Source: an uncultured Erysipelotrichaceae bacterium
GTDB lineage: Bacteria; Bacillota_I; Bacilli_A; RF39; UBA660
Assembly (NCBI GenBank): GCA_902772675.1
Contig: CACYBN010000007.1
Span: 1 to 8,610, forward strand
Reading direction: 5' to 3'
Length of the DNA: 8,610 nucleotides
A program made the position numbers and the translations under genes. This document shows, in pieces, positions 5,230 to 8,610 of the stretch (position 1 is the stretch's first letter; each line of letters opens with the position of its first letter). The notes below the pieces were generated by a model. It was not told where the DNA came from and made no database searches. It saw only the letters and a program-made list of their open reading frames with translations.

Positions 5230-8178
5230 ATGTACTTAAAGGAAATACAAGCAACAGGATTTAAGTCATTTGCAGATAAATTGACTATATCCTTAGATAA
5301 TAAAACAACCTGTATAGTTGGACCAAACGGATCTGGTAAAAGTAATATAGTAGACGCTGTACGTTGGGTTTTAGGTGAACAATCAGTTAAATCACTAAGA
5401 GGAGATAGTGGTATGACTGATGTTATTTTTGCTGGAAGTAAATCTAGAAGTCCATTAAATGTTGCTAGTGTATCTTTAACTTTTGATAACTCAGATAATT
5501 ATTTAAACATTCCATATAATGAAGTACAAATAAAAAGAAGAGTATATCGTAGTGGGGAAAATGAATATTTCTTAAATGGAGATAAATGTCGTTTAAAAGA
5601 TATAATAGATCTATTTATGGATAGTGGTATAGGTAAAACATCTTTTAATATTATTTCTCAAGGAGAAATAGATAAGATATTATCTACGAATGCTAGTGAT
5701 AGAAGAAGTATATTTGAAGAAGCTGCTGGTGTATTAAAATATAAAAAGAGAAAAGAAGAGGCTCTACATAAACTTGATAAAACTCATGATAATATGAATA
5801 GAGTTAATGATATAATTTCCGAATTAGAAGTACAAGTAGAACCATTAAGAATTCAATCTGAAGAAGCTAGAAAATATTTAGATACAAAAGAAAAATTAGA
5901 AAAAGTAGAAGTTGCTTTATTAGCAGAAGAAATAGGAAAGATCAATTATAACTATAATAGTAGCAAAGAAAGAAAAGAAAAAATAACAACAGAGATATTT
6001 AATACTAGTGTAAGTTCTAATAGTTTTGAATCCGATTTAATAAAAAAGAAAAACGAATTATCTAAATTAGAAATAGAAATAAATGAATTAAGAGAAAAAT
6101 TACTTTCTTTAATTAAAGAAGAAGAAAAATTAAATGGAGAAAAACAATTACTACAAGAAAGAAGTAAGTATAAAGCAAATGATCAAAAAATACACGATAG
6201 TTTATCTTCATTAAAAGAATCTAAATTACAATTAGAAAATGAAATATATCTTAGAAATAATGATTTAAAAGATTTATATAAAGAATTAGAAATAAAACAA
6301 AAAGAAGTTAATACTATAGAAAATGATTTATCTAAAGCTAAAAATAATTATTCTAATTTATTAAATGAATCTAATTATAAAAGAAGAGATTTAATAGAAA
6401 TTAATCAAAGAATAGAAGTATTATCTAATAATATTGAAAGTGGTAGTAGTTTATCTACTGGTGTTAAATCTGTTTTAAATAATCCTAGATTAACTGGTAT
6501 ATATGATATTTTAGGTAATATTGTATCTTGTAAAGAAGAATATACTAAAGCATTAGAAGTTAGTTTAACTGCTTCAAAGCAATATATAATTGTAGATAAT
6601 GAAGATAGTGCTAAAAAAGCTATATCTTATTTAAAAGAAAATAATTTAGGTAGAGTAACATTTTTACCTTTAACAGCAGTTAAACCTCGTGGAATAGATC
6701 CAGAAATAGTACATTCTATAGAAAGAGAAGAAGGATATATTGATAGTTTTATTAATCTAGTAGATTATGATAATAAATTTCATAATGTAGTATCTAATCA
6801 ATTAGGAAATATAATTGTAGTAAAAGATATGGATGCTGGTACTAGAATAAGTAGAAAGATTAATAATAAATATCGTATTGTCACTTTAGATGGTGAAGTA
6901 TTTAATGTAGGTGGAAGTATTACTGGTGGTAGTCTTAAATTTACTAAGAGTTTAATTAGTTATAAACAAGAATTAGAAACTAGTAAAAGAAAGAAAGATG
7001 AATTAAATCTATTAATTAAAGAATTAGATGAAACTGTATCTAATATAAACAATAATGTACAAAATCTAGAAGGAAAAATGTATGATGAAAAAAGTGCATT
7101 ATATAATATAGAAGAACAAATAAAAAATATTAATAGTTTAATCGAGGGATTAAATAGTAAATCTGAAACTATTAATAGTAATTTAAAAAGTTTAGAACAT
7201 GTAGTAGATTCTTCTTTATCAGAAGAAGAACAAAAAATAATGGAACTTTATTATGAAGTATCTCGTAATAAAGAAGAAATTCAAAAGGAATTAGTAACAT
7301 CTGAAAAAAATAGAGATAAATTATCTCAAGAAATTGAAGAGTTAACTGCTAAAAATAAATTAAATAATTCTGAAAATTTAAAATTAGAAAAAGAATTAAA
7401 AGAATTAGAAATTAATTTATCTAAAATGGAAGTTAAACTTGATAATTATCTTAATATTTTAAATGAAGATTATGAAATGACTTATGAAAAAGCTAAAGAA
7501 AATTATAGTTTAGAAGTTTCAGTTGAAGAAGCTCATTCTTTAGTATCTACATATAAAAATGATATTAAGAGATTAGGAATGGTTAATTTAGCTGCGATAG
7601 AAGAATATAAAAGAGTTAAAGAAAGATATGATTTCTTAACAAGTCAAAGAGATGATCTATCTAATGCTAAAGATACATTAATTGAGATTATTTCTGAGAT
7701 GGATGAAGTAATGAAACAAGAATTTACTAAATCATTTAAAGCCATTGATGAAGAATTTAGAAAAGTATTTAAAGAATTATTTAAAGGTGGAGATGCTAAT
7801 ATTAAATTAGTAGATCCTAATAATGTATTAGAGAGTGATATATTGATAAATGCTTCTCCTCCTGGAAAGAAATTAAAAGCTATAACTTTATTATCAGGTG
7901 GAGAAAAGACTCTTACTGCGATTAGTTTAATATTTGCTATTCTAAATGTAAGAACAATTCCATTCTGTTTATTTGATGAAGTTGAAGCTGCTCTAGATGA
8001 AGCAAATGTAGATAATTTTGGTAATTATTTAGAACATTATAAAGATAAGACTCAATTCTTAATAATTACTCATAAAAAGAAAACAATGGAATATGCTGAT
8101 ACTTTGTATGGTATTACTATGCAAGAATCAGGTGTTTCAAAATTAGTTAGTGTTAAATTTGATAATATGAATAAATGA
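5230..8178 (+). CDS. smc: Chromosome segregation/condensation ATPase SMC (short-armed)
   Basis: SMC is the ATPase core of prokaryotic condensin. It dimerises through its hinge and works with ScpA and ScpB to extrude DNA loops and segregate chromosomes. The 982 residues show the N-terminal head with Walker A GPNGSGKS (31-38), Arg57 in SLRG, the Q-loop at Gln144, and IFEEAAGVLKYKKRK leading into the first coil (about 165-405). A hinge follows (about 405-570, ending in VGGSITGGS), then the second coil (about 570-780), and the C-terminal head with LGMVNLAAIEEY (about 782-793), signature LSGGE (888-892), Walker B FDE (915-917) and switch His948. All ATPase residues are present. The usual length is about 1,180, so roughly 200 residues are missing, split about evenly between the arms. 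The true start is ATG 5230. The stop overlaps the ribosome site of the next gene. ftsY, a common neighbour, does not follow. Confidence 0.97.
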   Translation: MYLKEIQATGFKSFADKLTISLDNKTTCIVGPNGSGKSNIVDAVRWVLGEQSVKSLRGDSGMTDVIFAGSKSRSPLNVASVSLTFDNSDNYLNIPYNEVQIKRRVYRSGENEYFLNGDKCRLKDIIDLFMDSGIGKTSFNIISQGEIDKILSTNASDRRSIFEEAAGVLKYKKRKEEALHKLDKTHDNMNRVNDIISELEVQVEPLRIQSEEARKYLDTKEKLEKVEVALLAEEIGKINYNYNSSKERKEKITTEIFNTSVSSNSFESDLIKKKNELSKLEIEINELREKLLSLIKEEEKLNGEKQLLQERSKYKANDQKIHDSLSSLKESKLQLENEIYLRNNDLKDLYKELEIKQKEVNTIENDLSKAKNNYSNLLNESNYKRRDLIEINQRIEVLSNNIESGSSLSTGVKSVLNNPRLTGIYDILGNIVSCKEEYTKALEVSLTASKQYIIVDNEDSAKKAISYLKENNLGRVTFLPLTAVKPRGIDPEIVHSIEREEGYIDSFINLVDYDNKFHNVVSNQLGNIIVVKDMDAGTRISRKINNKYRIVTLDGEVFNVGGSITGGSLKFTKSLISYKQELETSKRKKDELNLLIKELDETVSNINNNVQNLEGKMYDEKSALYNIEEQIKNINSLIEGLNSKSETINSNLKSLEHVVDSSLSEEEQKIMELYYEVSRNKEEIQKELVTSEKNRDKLSQEIEELTAKNKLNNSENLKLEKELKELEINLSKMEVKLDNYLNILNEDYEMTYEKAKENYSLEVSVEEAHSLVSTYKNDIKRLGMVNLAAIEEYKRVKERYDFLTSQRDDLSNAKDTLIEIISEMDEVMKQEFTKSFKAIDEEFRKVFKELFKGGDANIKLVDPNNVLESDILINASPPGKKLKAITLLSGGEKTLTAISLIFAILNVRTIPFCLFDEVEAALDEANVDNFGNYLEHYKDKTQFLIITHKKKTMEYADTLYGITMQESGVSKLVSVKFDNMNK

Positions 8179-8185
8179 GGGTGAT
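8177..8185 (+). promoter_or_regulatory. Ribosome binding site of the LRR gene, overlapping the smc stop
   Basis: GAGGGTGAT begins inside the smc TGA (8176-8178) and is followed by ACAATG, again GGTGATA-N2-ATG. Ribosomes ending smc are placed directly at this site, so the two genes are probably coupled. Confidence 0.8.
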
Positions 8186-8188
8186 ACA

Positions 8189-8610
8189 ATGATTAATATC
8201 CCATATGTGGAATTAAGAATTTATTTGATGAATTATCTTAATAAAGTAGATATTAATTTTACTAGAGAAGAATTATTTAAAGTAGAAGATCTATATATTA
8301 ATCCAATAGATCTTTCTAACAATTATGAATATATAGATCCAAAAATATTAGGATATTTTCCTAATCTAAAAAGATTAGAAATAGCTAATTCTAATATAGA
8401 TGCTAATTATATAAAAAATATTCTTCCTCTTAGAAGTTTAGAAGATTTAAAATTTGATAATTGTTATATATCAAGTTTAAAAGACTTATCTCAAGTTAAG
8501 ATAACAGGATTACATTTAAATAATTGTATTGCACCTGATATGAATTCAATTGAACACTATAAACATTTAATAAGAATTAGTTTAACTAATATGAATTTAA
8601 AAGCAATTAA
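8189..8610 (+). CDS. Leucine-rich-repeat protein, probably cytoplasmic (3' end outside window)
   Basis: 140 codons are visible and the frame is still open at the right edge. The N-terminus (MINIPYVELRIYLMNYL) is not a signal peptide, so the protein is probably cytoplasmic, unlike secreted internalin-type LRR proteins. After a cap-like region, repeats of about 22-24 residues with the LxxLxLxxNxL pattern appear: L60-L63-I65-I70, L84-L87-F89-C92-I94, I105-L108-L110-C113 and L127-I130-L132-L137, with a possible degenerate one around L35-I37. LRR folds are protein-binding surfaces; the partner is unknown. The start is fixed by a strong ribosome site that overlaps the smc stop, with no promoter or terminator between, so it is co-transcribed with smc. 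Codon use is like its neighbours. A link to SMC or the chromosome is only an inference from coupling. Confidence 0.85.
   Translation, partial: MINIPYVELRIYLMNYLNKVDINFTREELFKVEDLYINPIDLSNNYEYIDPKILGYFPNLKRLEIANSNIDANYIKNILPLRSLEDLKFDNCYISSLKDLSQVKITGLHLNNCIAPDMNSIEHYKHLIRISLTNMNLKAI

Noticed and set aside
8189..8610. Internalin-like secreted LRR virulence protein
   Set aside because: The visible N-terminus has charged and polar residues early and no hydrophobic signal core or cleavage site, so secretion is not supported.

Overview
The window looks like chromosomal DNA of a very AT-rich, low-GC Gram-positive bacterium (Bacillota, probably an uncultured Bacilli or Erysipelotrichia/RF39-like gut lineage; the lineage is an inference). 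Codon choice is strongly A/T-ending and arginine is mostly AGA. Trp is written TGG at conserved sites and no TGA lies inside any gene, so the standard bacterial code applies and a code-4 Mycoplasma or Spiroplasma is unlikely. An undecaprenyl diphosphate synthase and a sortase-type surface protein both point to a walled cell. No stretch above 300 bases lacks a gene.

Layout, all genes on the + strand. (1) Positions 2-961 hold the 3' part of a surface protein made of 29-residue cysteine repeats, ending in a VPDTG sorting signal, a membrane segment and a terminator. (2) 1044-1637 encodes a TsaC/YrdC-type threonylcarbamoyl-AMP synthase. (3) A fully consensus promoter drives rpsP (true start 1738) and khpA, then a terminator. 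(4) A second promoter drives uppS-cdsA-rseP and a 71-residue tail-anchored membrane protein of unknown function. These genes abut or overlap and end at a terminator. (5) A third good promoter drives smc (true start 5230), which is translationally linked to a leucine-rich-repeat protein that runs off the right edge.

Working together: tsaC, rpsP and khpA serve translation and RNA binding. uppS makes the lipid carrier for wall polymers, cdsA makes CDP-diacylglycerol for phospholipids and rseP cleaves membrane proteins, so unit 4 is an envelope operon. smc is the chromosome-organising ATPase, here with both coiled-coil arms apparently about 100 residues shorter than in Bacillus subtilis. Most genes are conserved housekeeping genes. 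The parts not explained by known families are the cysteine-module surface protein, the 71-residue membrane protein and the LRR protein coupled to smc. The familiar neighbours rimM/trmD (after khpA), dxr (between cdsA and rseP) and ftsY (after smc) are absent from their usual places. I saw no tRNA, rRNA, CRISPR array, insertion sequence or riboswitch.
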